Below, piece by piece: positions 9,753 to 17,769 of a stretch of DNA of 64,000 nt. Position 1 is the first letter of the stretch. Each line of letters begins with the position of its first letter. The position numbers were made by a program, and so were the translations under genes. Location of the stretch: assembly GCF_012273515.2 (NCBI RefSeq), contig NZ_CP050975.2, positions 9,486,001 to 9,550,000 of the forward strand, in the 5' to 3' direction. The notes below the pieces were generated by a model. The model was given only the letters and a program-made list of their open reading frames with translations. It was not told the DNA's origin and made no database searches. This DNA is from Streptomyces sp. RPA4-2 (GTDB taxonomy: Bacteria > Actinomycetota > Actinomycetes > Streptomycetales > Streptomycetaceae).

Positions 9753-9874
9753 CCTGTGTGTGGATCCGCCCGCATCCGGGCCGGCGACCCGCGTACCGGT
9801 TCGGCCCGCACCCGGGCCGGTCCCGCTGATGCCGGTCCCGCCCCTACTTGGGCGGGACCGGTGACGGGATCACC

Positions 9875-9950
9875 GCGGAAGGGGGGGAGGGGAAGGGAGA
9901 ACGGGGAACGCGGGAACGGGGAACGCGGGAAAGAGGAACGCGGTACACGC
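9875..9950. repeat. Purine-rich degenerate repeats
   Basis: A G/A-rich tract with repeated ggaacgcggga units (about 9901-9945). No coding signal. It belongs to the 515-nt gap 9707-10221, which otherwise holds two terminator hairpins. Confidence 0.55.
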
Positions 9951-10042
9951 CGGAAGTGCCGTGCATGCTTCGTCCCGACCGGGGCACACGCAACCACAGG
10001 CAGCTCGAGGAAGCCCACCCCCCTGGCAACCCCGAGCCCCAC

Positions 10043-10082
10043 GGCCCCGCCCGCAGTCACCCCCCCGACTGCGGGCGGGGCC
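10043..10082 (+). terminator. Long GC-rich terminator hairpin
   Basis: Perfect 16-bp arms (10043-10058 and 10067-10082) with an 8-nt loop of almost pure C. It lies between the convergent EF-G-like and sigma factor genes. Confidence 0.75.
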
Positions 10083-10140
10083 GCGTCATGTGGTGCGGCG
10101 ACCTCACCGAGTCCGAGTCCGGGACGCCCGGAAACGCGTC

Positions 10141-10194
10141 ATGCCGGGGGCCGTTTCCCTATCGGACATCCGGTAGGGAAACGGCCCCCGGCAT
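10141..10194 (-). terminator. 21-bp-arm hairpin after the sigma factor gene
   Basis: Perfect 21-bp inverted repeat (10141-10161 with 10174-10194), 12-nt loop, 27 nt beyond the sigma factor stop codon. One of the longest hairpins in the window. Confidence 0.75.
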
Positions 10195-10221
10195 GAGGGA
10201 CCCAGGACGGAGCCTGCTGTG

Positions 10222-11103
10222 TCAGGCGACCGACGGATCGAGCAGCCCGCTGCGCAGACGCTTCAGGATGCGGGTGATCAGACGGGAGACGTGCATCTGC
10301 GAGATGCCGAGCTCCTCACCGATCTGGGCCTGGGTGCGCTCCTCGACGAAACGCATGTGGATGATCTGGCGCTGACGGTCGTCGAGGCCTGCGATCAGCG
10401 GCGCCAGGGAGTTGAAGTCCTCGACCAGTTCGAGCGCGGGGTCGTCCTCGCCGATGAAGTCCGCGAGGACGCTCTCCCCGTCCGCGCCGTTGTCGGCCGT
10501 GAGCGCGGCGTCCAGGGACGAGGAGTTGTAGCCGTTGGAGGCCTTGCGGGCCTCGATGACCTCTTCCTCGGAGAGGGACATCAGCGCGGACAGCTCGCGC
10601 GTGGTCGGGGTCCGGCCCAGGCGGGTGCGCAGCTCCTCGGTCGCCTTGGCCAGCTCGATACGGGCCTCCTGCAGACGCCGGGGCACGTGGACCGCCCAGC
10701 TGGTGTCGCGGAAGAAGCGCTTGATCTCGCCGACGATGTACGGGACGGCGAAGGAGGTGAACTCGACCTCGCGGGTCAGCTCGAAGCGGTCGATCGCCTT
10801 GATGAGCCCGATGGTGCCGACCTGGACGATGTCCTCCATCTCGTCCTGGTTGCGGCTGCGGAAGCGGGCCGCCGCGTACCGCACGAGGGAGAGGTTCATC
10901 TCTATCAGGGTGTTGCGCGCGTACTGGTACTCGTGGGTGCCTTCCTCCAGCACGGCCAGCCGGTCGAAGAACTGACGCGACAGAGTACGCGCGTCCTTCG
11001 GGCTGACCTTCAGAGGCTCGTTGATCAGGGGGAGTGCCTCCCCCTCGGCCGTCACCGCATGCCGTGCCGCGTCCGTTGCCATCGCTGCCGTCACGGCTGC
11101 CAT
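10222..11103 (-). CDS. RNA polymerase sigma factor, SigB/SigF/SigG type
   Basis: 293 aa from ATG (rc of 11101-11103), behind GGGGTGGA. Region 2 carries the typical run MNLSLVRYAAARFR, then MEDIVQVGTIGLIKAIDRFE (89-108) and FTSFAVPYIVGEIKR. Region 3 follows with VPRRLQEAR, and region 4 near the C terminus has TQAQIGEELGISQMHVSR. This is the SpoIIAC/SigB-like group 3 that in streptomycetes is controlled by anti-sigma kinases and STAS antagonists and drives stress or spore genes. The RsbW-like kinase (18188), STAS proteins (16603, 17770) and PP2C phosphatases in this window could control it; that link is inferred from proximity. A Dps gene lies just upstream. Confidence 0.9.
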   Translation of the reverse strand: MAAVTAAMATDAARHAVTAEGEALPLINEPLKVSPKDARTLSRQFFDRLAVLEEGTHEYQYARNTLIEMNLSLVRYAAARFRSRNQDEMEDIVQVGTIGLIKAIDRFELTREVEFTSFAVPYIVGEIKRFFRDTSWAVHVPRRLQEARIELAKATEELRTRLGRTPTTRELSALMSLSEEEVIEARKASNGYNSSSLDAALTADNGADGESVLADFIGEDDPALELVEDFNSLAPLIAGLDDRQRQIIHMRFVEERTQAQIGEELGISQMHVSRLITRILKRLRSGLLDPSVA

Positions 11104-11278
11104 GCGATCCACCCCAAATCGTCCGAAGGAACTGAAGACAGGGCTCGTGTGCCCTGCCTTATGCGAGTCATGCCGGTCAACACCCCGAAATTCTTGAAAC
11201 TTGTTCGCGCCGAGGTGCGCCGACACCGGTTCACGCACTCCTTCTCACCGGACGGGCCTTCCGGATGCACCCTGTCTC

Positions 11279-11341
11279 GACGGATGACGGATGACGGATG
11301 ACGGATGACGGATGACGGATGACGGATGACGGATGACGGAT
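11279..11341. repeat. Nine perfect tandem 7-bp repeats (gacggat)
   Basis: Nine uninterrupted copies of gacggat (63 nt) lie upstream of the sigma factor gene (-) and downstream of the dps gene (-), directly against the dps terminator. Copy number is likely variable between strains by replication slippage. The rest of 11104-11404 is non-coding. Confidence 0.95.
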
Positions 11342-11384
11342 GGGCGAAGGCCCGGACCCGTTGCGCGGGTCCGGGCCTTCGCCC
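11342..11384 (-). terminator. Terminator of the dps gene
   Basis: Perfect 18-bp arms (11342-11359 and 11367-11384) with a 7-nt loop, beginning 20 nt after the dps stop codon. Confidence 0.8.
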
Positions 11385-11404
11385 GCAGGAGTGTCCACCG
11401 ACGG

Positions 11405-11980
11405 CTACTGCCGCTTCTCGCCGCTCCGCCCGGTCAGCTGCGCCGCCTGACGTTCCGTCCGGGCGTCGGCGTTCGCCAGGGTTCCGCCGGAGCTTTCGAG
11501 GTGGGCGCGCACGAACCACTGGAACTGCTCCAGGGACCGCAGCTGCCCGATGAGGAGGTCCTCGGTCACCGGATCGAGCTTGCCGATCTCGGCGACGGCC
11601 GCGCGGTGCTCCTCGATGATCCCCGTGTAGACCAGATCGAGGGCGCCGAGATGGGCGATCGCGTCCGCCCGGCCGACGCTGTAGTCGTCCCAGGTGCGCT
11701 CGGCCACCAGGGCGCCCGGGGTGCCGTGGGGCACCCCGCCGAGGGCGGAGACGCGCTCGGCGGTGTCATCGGCCATGCCCCGTACCGAGTCCACCTGCGG
11801 GTCGAGCATCTCGTGCACGGCGATGAAATGCGGGCCCACGACGTTCCAGTGAATGTGCTTCAGGGTGAGGGAAAGGTCGTTGAGGGCGTGCAGGCGTGTA
11901 CGGAGCAGATCGATGATCCTGCCGCCGTCGCTCGTGCTGATCCCGGGAATCGTGTAGTTCGGGGCTGTCGAAGATGCCAT
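11405..11980 (-). CDS. Dps-family DNA-binding ferritin-like protein
   Basis: 191 aa from ATG (rc of 11978-11980). The ferroxidase signature is present: LKHIHWNVVGPHFIAVHEMLD (40-60), with HWN and HE.LD residues, then D..AERVSALGG (71-82). Dps proteins oxidise and store iron as dodecamers and condense and protect DNA in stress or stationary phase. The C-terminal tail is basic and polar (RTERQ, GEKRQ), as in actinobacterial Dps. The leader is unusually AT-rich just before the start, and GGGAAT with GCAT 16 nt upstream (about 24 nt before the ATG on the minus strand) loosely resembles a SigB-type promoter. Followed by a strong terminator. Confidence 0.92.
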   Translation of the reverse strand: MASSTAPNYTIPGISTSDGGRIIDLLRTRLHALNDLSLTLKHIHWNVVGPHFIAVHEMLDPQVDSVRGMADDTAERVSALGGVPHGTPGALVAERTWDDYSVGRADAIAHLGALDLVYTGIIEEHRAAVAEIGKLDPVTEDLLIGQLRSLEQFQWFVRAHLESSGGTLANADARTERQAAQLTGRSGEKRQ

Positions 11981-12047
11981 GATTTTATTCTTTCTTTCGC
12001 GTCGTATTCCCTGCGAGAGTTCTCGGAATGCCGCGTCGGCGGCGTGG

Positions 12048-12218
12048 CTACCAGCGGTACCAGCGTCCACGGCGGCCGCCGGCCGCACCGGGGCGTACCA
12101 CGAATCCGAGGAGCCAGACGGTCAGCACAATGACAGCGATCCACCACAGGGCCTGGACGGCGAAGCCGGCGCCGAAAAGCAGCAGGGCGAGCAGAAGAAC
12201 CACGATCAGGGGAACCAT
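12048..12218 (-). CDS. Small hydrophobic membrane protein
   Basis: 56 aa from ATG (rc of 12216-12218), with GGAGG nine bases upstream. Two hydrophobic stretches (about 2-18 and 22-40) are followed by a Gly/Arg-rich tail ending RRGRWYRW. This is a widespread streptomycete 'hydrophobic protein' of unknown function, commonly found near stress genes. It lies 67 nt upstream of the dps start and in the same orientation, so co-transcription with dps is possible. Confidence 0.75.
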   Translation of the reverse strand: MVPLIVVLLLALLLFGAGFAVQALWWIAVIVLTVWLLGFVVRPGAAGGRRGRWYRW

Positions 12219-12281
12219 CGGTATCAACCTCCAGGACGTCAGGTGCCCCGGTTCCCTTGGGCCACACATTCCCCGCGGGGC

Positions 12282-12380
12282 TTACTCGCCCCGATTGCGC
12301 CAATACCAGATCGCCCCCGCGACGAGCGCGAGGAGCGAGGCGAGGGGCAGGATCAGGCCCGGGATGCGGGCCGCGATCAC
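12282..12380 (-). CDS. Possible 32-residue single-pass membrane peptide
   Basis: GTG (rc of 12378-12380) with GGAG seven bases upstream opens a 32-codon frame. The peptide begins with a short Arg-containing head, has one strong helix (LILPLASLLALVAGAIWYW) and ends RNRGE. Its GTGA start overlaps the stop of a preceding 17-codon frame, which would allow coupling. The composition looks like a genuine small membrane protein, but length alone makes this uncertain. Confidence 0.35.
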   Translation of the reverse strand: MIAARIPGLILPLASLLALVAGAIWYWRNRGE

Positions 12381-12430
12381 GACGCGGCTCCGACCGGCAG
12401 GCAGGCCGGAGCGGCCGGGGTGTGTGCCAT
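12377..12430 (-). CDS. Possible 17-residue peptide coupled to the next small gene
   Basis: ATG (rc of 12428-12430) to TGA (rc of 12377-12379) encodes MAHTPAAPACLPVGAAS. The stop overlaps the GTG start of the 32-residue peptide. No strong ribosome site. Could be the misread head of a single small gene. The remaining stretch to 12690 shows no other gene and should hold divergent promoters. Confidence 0.2.
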   Translation of the reverse strand: MAHTPAAPACLPVGAAS

Positions 12431-12690
12431 GGGTGTCTGCTTTCGATGAACTGCGGGCCGGCTCGATCCGTACGGCGAAGAGAACAGGCCGAACGGTACG
12501 CGCGGGCCCGGGTGGCGGGGCCTCAATGATGGCCTCGGGACGCGCCGTTGAGACCCGTCCGGAACGGCTGGACTTGTGTGTGGCGGCCCCTCGTGGCCCG
12601 GCCCAGACGTCATTCGAACGGCTGAACGACTTTCTGGTGACTGGCTCGTTGTCCTGTCGTGAGCATCGTCGATGCGGAGATGAGGAACCG

Positions 12691-13260
12691 ATGAGCCGAC
12701 AACGCAAGGGGCGCAGGCACCGCACGGTGAACATGACGCCGCGTCCGGTCGGACGGGCCGGGGCACCCCGTGCTGTGCCACCGGCGACGGCCGGTCGTGA
12801 GGAAGTGATGGCCGGTCGTGAGACGCCGGCGACCGGGCGCGCGGCGCGGGCGACCGGTCGTGAGGAGCCGACAGCCGGTCGCGAGGAACCGAGAAGCAGT
12901 CGCGAGGCACCGGCGACCGGGGACGAGGGCGTGTCGGCGGCCGCCCGCGCCCCGCTTCCCGAACAGAGCCAGGGGGACGAGGAGCACCCCGCCGTTCTGC
13001 GCAGGGTGCGGGAGAGCGGACTGAGCCGCCATGCGGTGCGTACATGGGAGCAGTTGGCGAGCGCCGGGGTGAAGGGGTCCGGCCTGGACGAACTCTGCGC
13101 GGCCGTCGGCTTCCAGGAAGCCACCGTCCTGCGGCATCTGAAGGGGCTGGCCGACCAGGGGCTCGTCGTGCGGGAGGAGTCCCTCTGGCGGGCGGCCGGC
13201 GCGGGCCGGGAGCCCGGAGCGCCGGAGCGCGAAGAGGCACCCGAGCCCGTCGTCTCCTAG
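12691..13260 (+). CDS. Winged-helix protein with repetitive N-terminal tail
   Basis: 189 aa from ATG 12691, with GAGGA at 12682-12686. Residues 30-75 are low complexity with repeated GRE(E/T) units (GREEV, GRETP, GREEP, GREEP) and are probably disordered. Residues 100-170 form a helix-turn-helix/winged-helix module: GLDELCAAVGFQEATVLRHL followed by KGLADQGLVVREESLWR, as in MarR/DprA C-terminal-like or ArsR-like domains. A DNA-binding role is likely but the family is not certain. A terminator follows. Confidence 0.6.
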   Translation: MSRQRKGRRHRTVNMTPRPVGRAGAPRAVPPATAGREEVMAGRETPATGRAARATGREEPTAGREEPRSSREAPATGDEGVSAAARAPLPEQSQGDEEHPAVLRRVRESGLSRHAVRTWEQLASAGVKGSGLDELCAAVGFQEATVLRHLKGLADQGLVVREESLWRAAGAGREPGAPEREEAPEPVVS

Positions 13261-13271
13261 CGACTCGTCAA

Positions 13272-13310
13272 GGCGCGCCCGGCGAAGGTGTCTCCTCCGC
13301 CGGGCGCGCC
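13272..13310 (+). terminator. Terminator hairpin
   Basis: 13-bp arms ggcgcgcccggcg (13272-13284) and its complement at 13298-13310, 13-nt loop, 12 nt after the winged-helix gene. Confidence 0.65.
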
Positions 13311-13437
13311 CCCGCCCGCTCGATGTCCGAGATACTCGTATTCCTCCCGGGCGGGTGACGAGGCCGCCCACGAGGTTGTGTCGGCAGGCGTCTTGGGGGC
13401 ATCCGGAGGTCACCATTACTTCGGAAGAGGAGACATC

Positions 13438-13614
13438 ATGCTCGGCATCGTCGCGGCGGTCCTGCTGTTCATCGCGTTCCTGATCAACGCCGCCGACATC
13501 TCGACGAATGACGTGTTCACATCAACCAACGTCATGCTCATAGGACTGGCCCTGCTCGCTCTTCACGTCGCGGGGATCGGCAGTGGCTGGGCGGCCCGTG
13601 GCCGCAGGCGCTGA
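13438..13614 (+). CDS. Small two-helix membrane protein
   Basis: 58 aa from ATG 13438, preceded by GAAGAGGAGA. Two hydrophobic helices (about 3-18 and 32-50) are separated by a polar turn (DISTNDVFTSTN). The end is GRRR. Conserved-looking small streptomycete membrane protein of unknown role, embedded in a stress-signalling neighbourhood. Confidence 0.7.
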   Translation: MLGIVAAVLLFIAFLINAADISTNDVFTSTNVMLIGLALLALHVAGIGSGWAARGRRR

Positions 13615-13709
13615 CGCGGGGCGGGCGGAGGATACGCGCACGCCGGTTCGGCCGTGCGGCCTGACGGCACTTGTGGGGGGTGACTTGCAGTCTTGCGGGC
13701 CGACGCGAG

Positions 13710-15494
13710 ATGGTTGCCGGAAGGAAACTGTTCTCGTCCTCGGAAAGAAGGTTGTGGGCACGCAGTCACGCGCCCTTGCTCGTGGACACTTCCCAGCAGC
13801 CTCCCGCCGGCCCGCGCGGTATCGATTCCGGTACGACGTGGGGCGCCGCCCCCTACCCCGTCCTGGTCGCCGATCCGTCCGGTGATGTCGTCGAGGTGAA
13901 CGCGGCGGCGGCCGCCCTGTTCCCGAGCGCCGTTCCCGGCGCGTGGCTGCGTTGTGTGGTCCCGGCGTGGATCGCGGACGCGCACGCCCGAACCGGTTCC
14001 CCCGCGGCGGACCCGGGGGACGCCGCGTCCGGATCTCCCGCCGTGGAGCCCGGCGACGCCGCGTCCGGACCTCCCACGTCTCCCGTCCACGGCCCGGTCG
14101 GTGACCGGACCTTCGAAGCGCATCCCACCCGCACGGACGACGGTGACGTGATGTGGTGGCTCGTCGACGACACCGACCGGCGACTCGCCGAGGACGCACT
14201 CGCGAGCGAACGCAAGCGCACCGCGTTCCTGGCCGGCGCCTCCAGCGCGCTGCTGTCGTCACTGAACGTCGAACGCTGCATGGAGGTCACCGCCCGCCTG
14301 GCCGCCGAACACCTCGCCGACGCCGCCGTGATCGTCGCTCCGCCGCGCGGGCGGAAGGTACCGCTGACGTACTGCGGGCCCGACGGCGACGTCGTGCACC
14401 GGCAGGTCCAGGCCGACCTGGAGCAACTGCCCGGCCTGAGCGACGCCCTGCGCGGATTCCCACCCGTACCGTCGCGCTGGATCGATCCGGCCGCCGTTCC
14501 CGAGTGGGCCGTCCCCGACCGGTTCACGGATCCGGTCGGCTCCGCCGTCGTGACACCCCTGCCCGGCCACGGCGTACCGGCGGGCGCCCTCGTGCTGCTG
14601 CGCTCCGGACGGCAGTCGGCGTTCACCGAGAGCGAGGAGTTCTTCGCCCGCCTCTTCGCCTCCCGGGCGGGGGCCGCGATGTCGGCGGCCCGCATGTACG
14701 CGGAGCAGGCGGCCATCACGACCACCCTGATGCGCGATCTGCTGCCGCCCCAGCTCCACAGCGTGCACGGCGTGGAGTTCGCCGGGAAGTACCTCCCCTC
14801 GGGCCAGGCCGACCGCGTGGGAGGCGACTTCTACGACGTCCACCCCGGCACCGACGAGGGGCAGGAAACCCTGGTCGTCCTCGGGGACGTGTGCGGCAAG
14901 GGCCTGGACGCCGCGGTGCTCACGGGCAAGGTCCGCAACACGGTGCAGGCGTTGCTGCCCTTGGCCGAGGACCACCAACGGCTGCTGGGACTGCTCAACG
15001 GGGCGCTGATGAACTCCCATCACACCCGCTTCGTCACCCTGGCCCTGGCGTCCGTCGTCCGCAGCGGCGGGACGGTCCGTCTGCGGGTCACCAGCGCCGG
15101 ACATCCCGCTCCGCTGATCGTCCGGGCCGACGGTCTGGTCGAGACGGTCGAGACGCGGGGCACACTGGTCGGCGCGTTCTGGGACATCACTTCCACCACC
15201 GTCCAGGTCGAACTCGCCCCGGGGGAGACCTGTCTGTTCTTCACCGACGGCATCACCGAGGGCAGGGGCGGCCCGCTGGGGAACGAGTTGTTCGGCGTCC
15301 GGCGACTGGAGTCCGCGCTGGCCCGGTGCGCGGGCCTGCCCGCCGAGGCCGTGGTCGAGCACATCCAGATGCTCGCCGCGCAGTGGGTCGGGCGTGGCGG
15401 CCACGACGACATGGCGACCGTCGCGGTCACGGCACCGCACCACGCGCACCTGAGCGCGGTGAACGGCCACACCCGGGGCAGGTACACCGCATGA
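13710..15494 (+). CDS. PAS-GAF-PP2C serine phosphatase (RsbU-like)
   Basis: 594 aa from ATG 13710; TTG 13671 and GTG 13680 are alternatives, and no start has a strong ribosome site. Domains: PAS-like sensor (about 45-155, with an Asp/Ala/Ser/Pro repeat at 98-123), GAF-like domain (about 170-335), PP2C-SpoIIE phosphatase (about 350-575) with GGDFYDV (371-377), GDVCGKG, FFTDGITEGR and HDDMATV. It should dephosphorylate a STAS anti-anti-sigma protein in response to a small-molecule or other signal. The stop overlaps the ATG of the cobalamin-binding gene (ATGA at 15491-15494), so the two are translationally coupled. First gene of the PP2C-B12-STAS operon. Confidence 0.9.
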   Translation: MVAGRKLFSSSERRLWARSHAPLLVDTSQQPPAGPRGIDSGTTWGAAPYPVLVADPSGDVVEVNAAAAALFPSAVPGAWLRCVVPAWIADAHARTGSPAADPGDAASGSPAVEPGDAASGPPTSPVHGPVGDRTFEAHPTRTDDGDVMWWLVDDTDRRLAEDALASERKRTAFLAGASSALLSSLNVERCMEVTARLAAEHLADAAVIVAPPRGRKVPLTYCGPDGDVVHRQVQADLEQLPGLSDALRGFPPVPSRWIDPAAVPEWAVPDRFTDPVGSAVVTPLPGHGVPAGALVLLRSGRQSAFTESEEFFARLFASRAGAAMSAARMYAEQAAITTTLMRDLLPPQLHSVHGVEFAGKYLPSGQADRVGGDFYDVHPGTDEGQETLVVLGDVCGKGLDAAVLTGKVRNTVQALLPLAEDHQRLLGLLNGALMNSHHTRFVTLALASVVRSGGTVRLRVTSAGHPAPLIVRADGLVETVETRGTLVGAFWDITSTTVQVELAPGETCLFFTDGITEGRGGPLGNELFGVRRLESALARCAGLPAEAVVEHIQMLAAQWVGRGGHDDMATVAVTAPHHAHLSAVNGHTRGRYTA

Positions 15495-16606
15495 CGCGTC
15501 TGTCCGTCCGCTGCGACGACCACGAGGGCGCCGTGCTCGAACGTGCCCGCGACCGCCTGTGGACGGCGGTCCGCGCGGGCGACGAGCGTGGCGCCGCGGC
15601 CGCGGTCTTCGACGCCCTGGGACCCGCCACCGACGCCGAGACGGTTCTGCTCGACGTGATCGCCCCCGTGCAGGTGAGGGTCGGCGCGGAATGGGCGGCG
15701 AACCGGCTGACCGTCGCGCAGGAACACACCGCCACCGCGATCCACGAGCGGGTCATCGGAGCCCTCACCCGGCGCCCCGGCCACCGGAACGACACCCCGG
15801 AGAGCCCCCGCGTCACGGTGGCCTGTGTGGACGGCGAATGGCACGGACTGCCCGCCCGGCTCCTGACGGAGGTCCTGCGGCTGCGCGGCTGGAAGGTCGA
15901 CTTTCTCGGCGCACACGTACCCACCGCACATCTCATAGGGCATCTGCACCGCACGGGCGCGCAGGCCGTGGCCCTCTCCTCCTCCATCCCCACCCATCTG
16001 CCCACGGCGCACACGGCCATCACCGCCTGCCAGGCGGCCGGAGTGCCGGTCATCGCGGGCGGCGCCGCCTTCGGACCCGACGGCCGCTACGCCCGGACAC
16101 TGGGGGCGGACGCCTGGGCTCCGCACGCCCGAGACGCGGCCGCGACCCTCGAACGGGGCGTGCGCCGCCCCGATCCGCTCGCCGCCCACCAGGCCGTGGA
16201 CGCCTTGCCCCACCTGGGCGACCAGGAGTACACGATCGTCGTCCGCACGGGCCACCTGCTCGTCAGGGAGACGATGGCCCGGTTGGAGGCGCGCTTCGAA
16301 CCCATGAGCAGCTTCACCGACCGGCAGCGCCGGCACACCGCCGAGGATCTCGCCCACCTCGTCGAGTACCTTGCCACCTCGCTCCATGTCGCGGACGACG
16401 AGCTGTTCACACGGTTCGTCCTGTGGACGGCCGACATCCTCACGGCCCGTCATGTCCCGGCCCACAGCCTCGACATCGCGATGGACCTGCTGGCCGTGCA
16501 GCTCAAGGACTTCCCGCGGGCCCGCCGGACCCTGGCCCGGGCGCGGGAGGCGCTCGCCACCCGAACGCCGTCACCACAGGTCCCCGGCCACGGAAAGTCC
16601 GCATGA
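15491..16606 (+). CDS. Cobalamin-binding sensor protein with the CarH-type Wx9EH motif
   Basis: 371 aa. Residues 15-95 form a helical B12-binding cap with Trp68-x9-Glu78-His79 (EWAANRLTVAQEH), the motif that in CarH photoreceptors contacts the upper adenosyl ligand. Residues 105-215 form the Rossmann-like B12 domain with DGEWHGLP (His118 as likely lower axial ligand), GWKVDFLGAHVPTAHLI and ALSSS. A helical C-terminal region (about 240-350) carries no DNA-binding domain, unlike MerR-type CarH/LitR. It overlaps both neighbours by ATGA, lying between the phosphatase and the STAS protein, so it probably modulates that switch. Light or cobalamin sensing is inferred from the motif. Confidence 0.85.
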   Translation: MTRLSVRCDDHEGAVLERARDRLWTAVRAGDERGAAAAVFDALGPATDAETVLLDVIAPVQVRVGAEWAANRLTVAQEHTATAIHERVIGALTRRPGHRNDTPESPRVTVACVDGEWHGLPARLLTEVLRLRGWKVDFLGAHVPTAHLIGHLHRTGAQAVALSSSIPTHLPTAHTAITACQAAGVPVIAGGAAFGPDGRYARTLGADAWAPHARDAAATLERGVRRPDPLAAHQAVDALPHLGDQEYTIVVRTGHLLVRETMARLEARFEPMSSFTDRQRRHTAEDLAHLVEYLATSLHVADDELFTRFVLWTADILTARHVPAHSLDIAMDLLAVQLKDFPRARRTLARAREALATRTPSPQVPGHGKSA

Positions 16607-16986
16607 CCCCTTCGAACCCCCCGCCCTTCACGGTCACCGTCGAGACCGAGGACGGCACCGTCCTGGTCCGTGTCGCCGGAGACCTCGACTTCGAGACGTG
16701 CGACGAGCTGATGAAGGCCGTCGAGCGGTGTCTCGGCGACCGGCGCGACGCCGGTGAGGAGCCGGCCGATCTGCGCGTCGACTTCTCCGGGCTCGGCAGC
16801 ATCGACTCCACGGGCCTGTCCACGCTGCTGATGATCCGTCGGCTGACGGACCTGGCAGGTGTCCGACTCCATCTGGACGAGCGTCCCCTCGCCCTGGACC
16901 GGCTCCTGGGCATCACCGCCACGCTCCACCACCTCACCGCGCCCCGCGCCGAACACGGCGGTGAGCGACGGCCCGGCACGGGCTGA
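16603..16986 (+). CDS. STAS-domain anti-anti-sigma factor
   Basis: 127 aa from ATG 16603, overlapping the preceding stop codon (ATGA). STAS fold: TVLVRVAGDLDFETCDELM (19-37) and LRVDFSGLGSIDSTGLSTLL, where Ser69 in D-S-T-G is the expected phosphorylation site (compare RsbV). Phosphorylation by an anti-sigma kinase inactivates it, and dephosphorylation by the PP2C enzyme two genes upstream should reactivate it. Both enzymes are encoded nearby. Last gene of the coupled operon. Confidence 0.88.
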   Translation: MTPSNPPPFTVTVETEDGTVLVRVAGDLDFETCDELMKAVERCLGDRRDAGEEPADLRVDFSGLGSIDSTGLSTLLMIRRLTDLAGVRLHLDERPLALDRLLGITATLHHLTAPRAEHGGERRPGTG

Positions 16987-17053
16987 CCTCCGAACGGCTG
17001 TACGCGGCTGTCACGCGCCATGGCGAATACGCCGACGCGCCGGAATCTCCGCC

Positions 17054-17078
17054 GAATGCGATCCGGATAGCAGGGTAT
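17054..17078 (+). promoter_or_regulatory. Candidate SigB-type promoter of the PRC-barrel gene
   Basis: GAAT (17054-17057), 15-nt spacer, GGGTAT (17073-17078), matching the published actinomycete SigB consensus GNNT-N14-16-GGGTAY. The start codon of the PRC-barrel gene is about 115 nt downstream. Recognised by eye only. Confidence 0.45.
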
Positions 17079-17193
17079 TTGCTGCTCTGGAGCACGCTGG
17101 AGGCGGTTTCCCCCCTCCCGTGTTCTCCCTCCACCGGGTTTCCCACGGGTGAGTTACCGGCGGAGCGAACCGGCCACGCAGGAGGAAGAAAAG

Positions 17194-17559
17194 ATGACGA
17201 TCGAAAGAATTTGGTCGTATGCGCCGCATTTCCGCAGCCCGGAAGCGCAGGACCTCACGGGGTACGCCGTCGAGGCGACCGACGGGACGATAGGGCATGT
17301 GGACCGGCAGGCCGACGATTCCGGGATGCGCCACCTCGTCGTCGACACCGGTGTGTGGGTGTTCGGAAAGAGCGTCCTGGTACCCGTGGGCGTTGTCGCC
17401 GACATCGACTCGCACGCGCAGAAAGTGACGATGGCATGCACCAGGGACGAGATCAAGTCGGCGCCGCGCTTCCGGACCGACAGCGAGACCCTGGACCCCG
17501 AATACCTCGCCCGGGTCGGCAAGTACTACCGGAGCCTGCCGCCGAGGCAGCCCGCCTGA
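17194..17559 (+). CDS. PRC-barrel domain protein (second copy)
   Basis: 121 aa from ATG 17194 behind GGAGGAAG (17181-17188). Shares the core with the protein at 1650: WSYAP, DLTGYAVEATDGTIGHVD, LVVDTGVWVFGKSVLVP and DEIKSAP. Small cytoplasmic PRC-barrel stress protein; function unknown. Located between two STAS genes and preceded by a SigB-like promoter candidate, which supports membership of the stress regulon. Confidence 0.85.
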   Translation: MTIERIWSYAPHFRSPEAQDLTGYAVEATDGTIGHVDRQADDSGMRHLVVDTGVWVFGKSVLVPVGVVADIDSHAQKVTMACTRDEIKSAPRFRTDSETLDPEYLARVGKYYRSLPPRQPA

Positions 17560-17769
17560 TGGCGGCCGCAGAGAACAATCCCCGGGCCCGGGGCCGCCGG
17601 CGGTACGCGGCGCGGCCGCCGCACGCCCCGGTCCCACGGAGTGGACGTCGTATCCGCAGGCGTGCGTCCGGAGACCCTTCTCGAGCCGAAACGCACACGG
17701 GACACGTGATGTCCGTGATGCCCGGCCTGAAGGGTGTCCTCGCACCAGCAGACCAGAAAGAGTGTTCAG

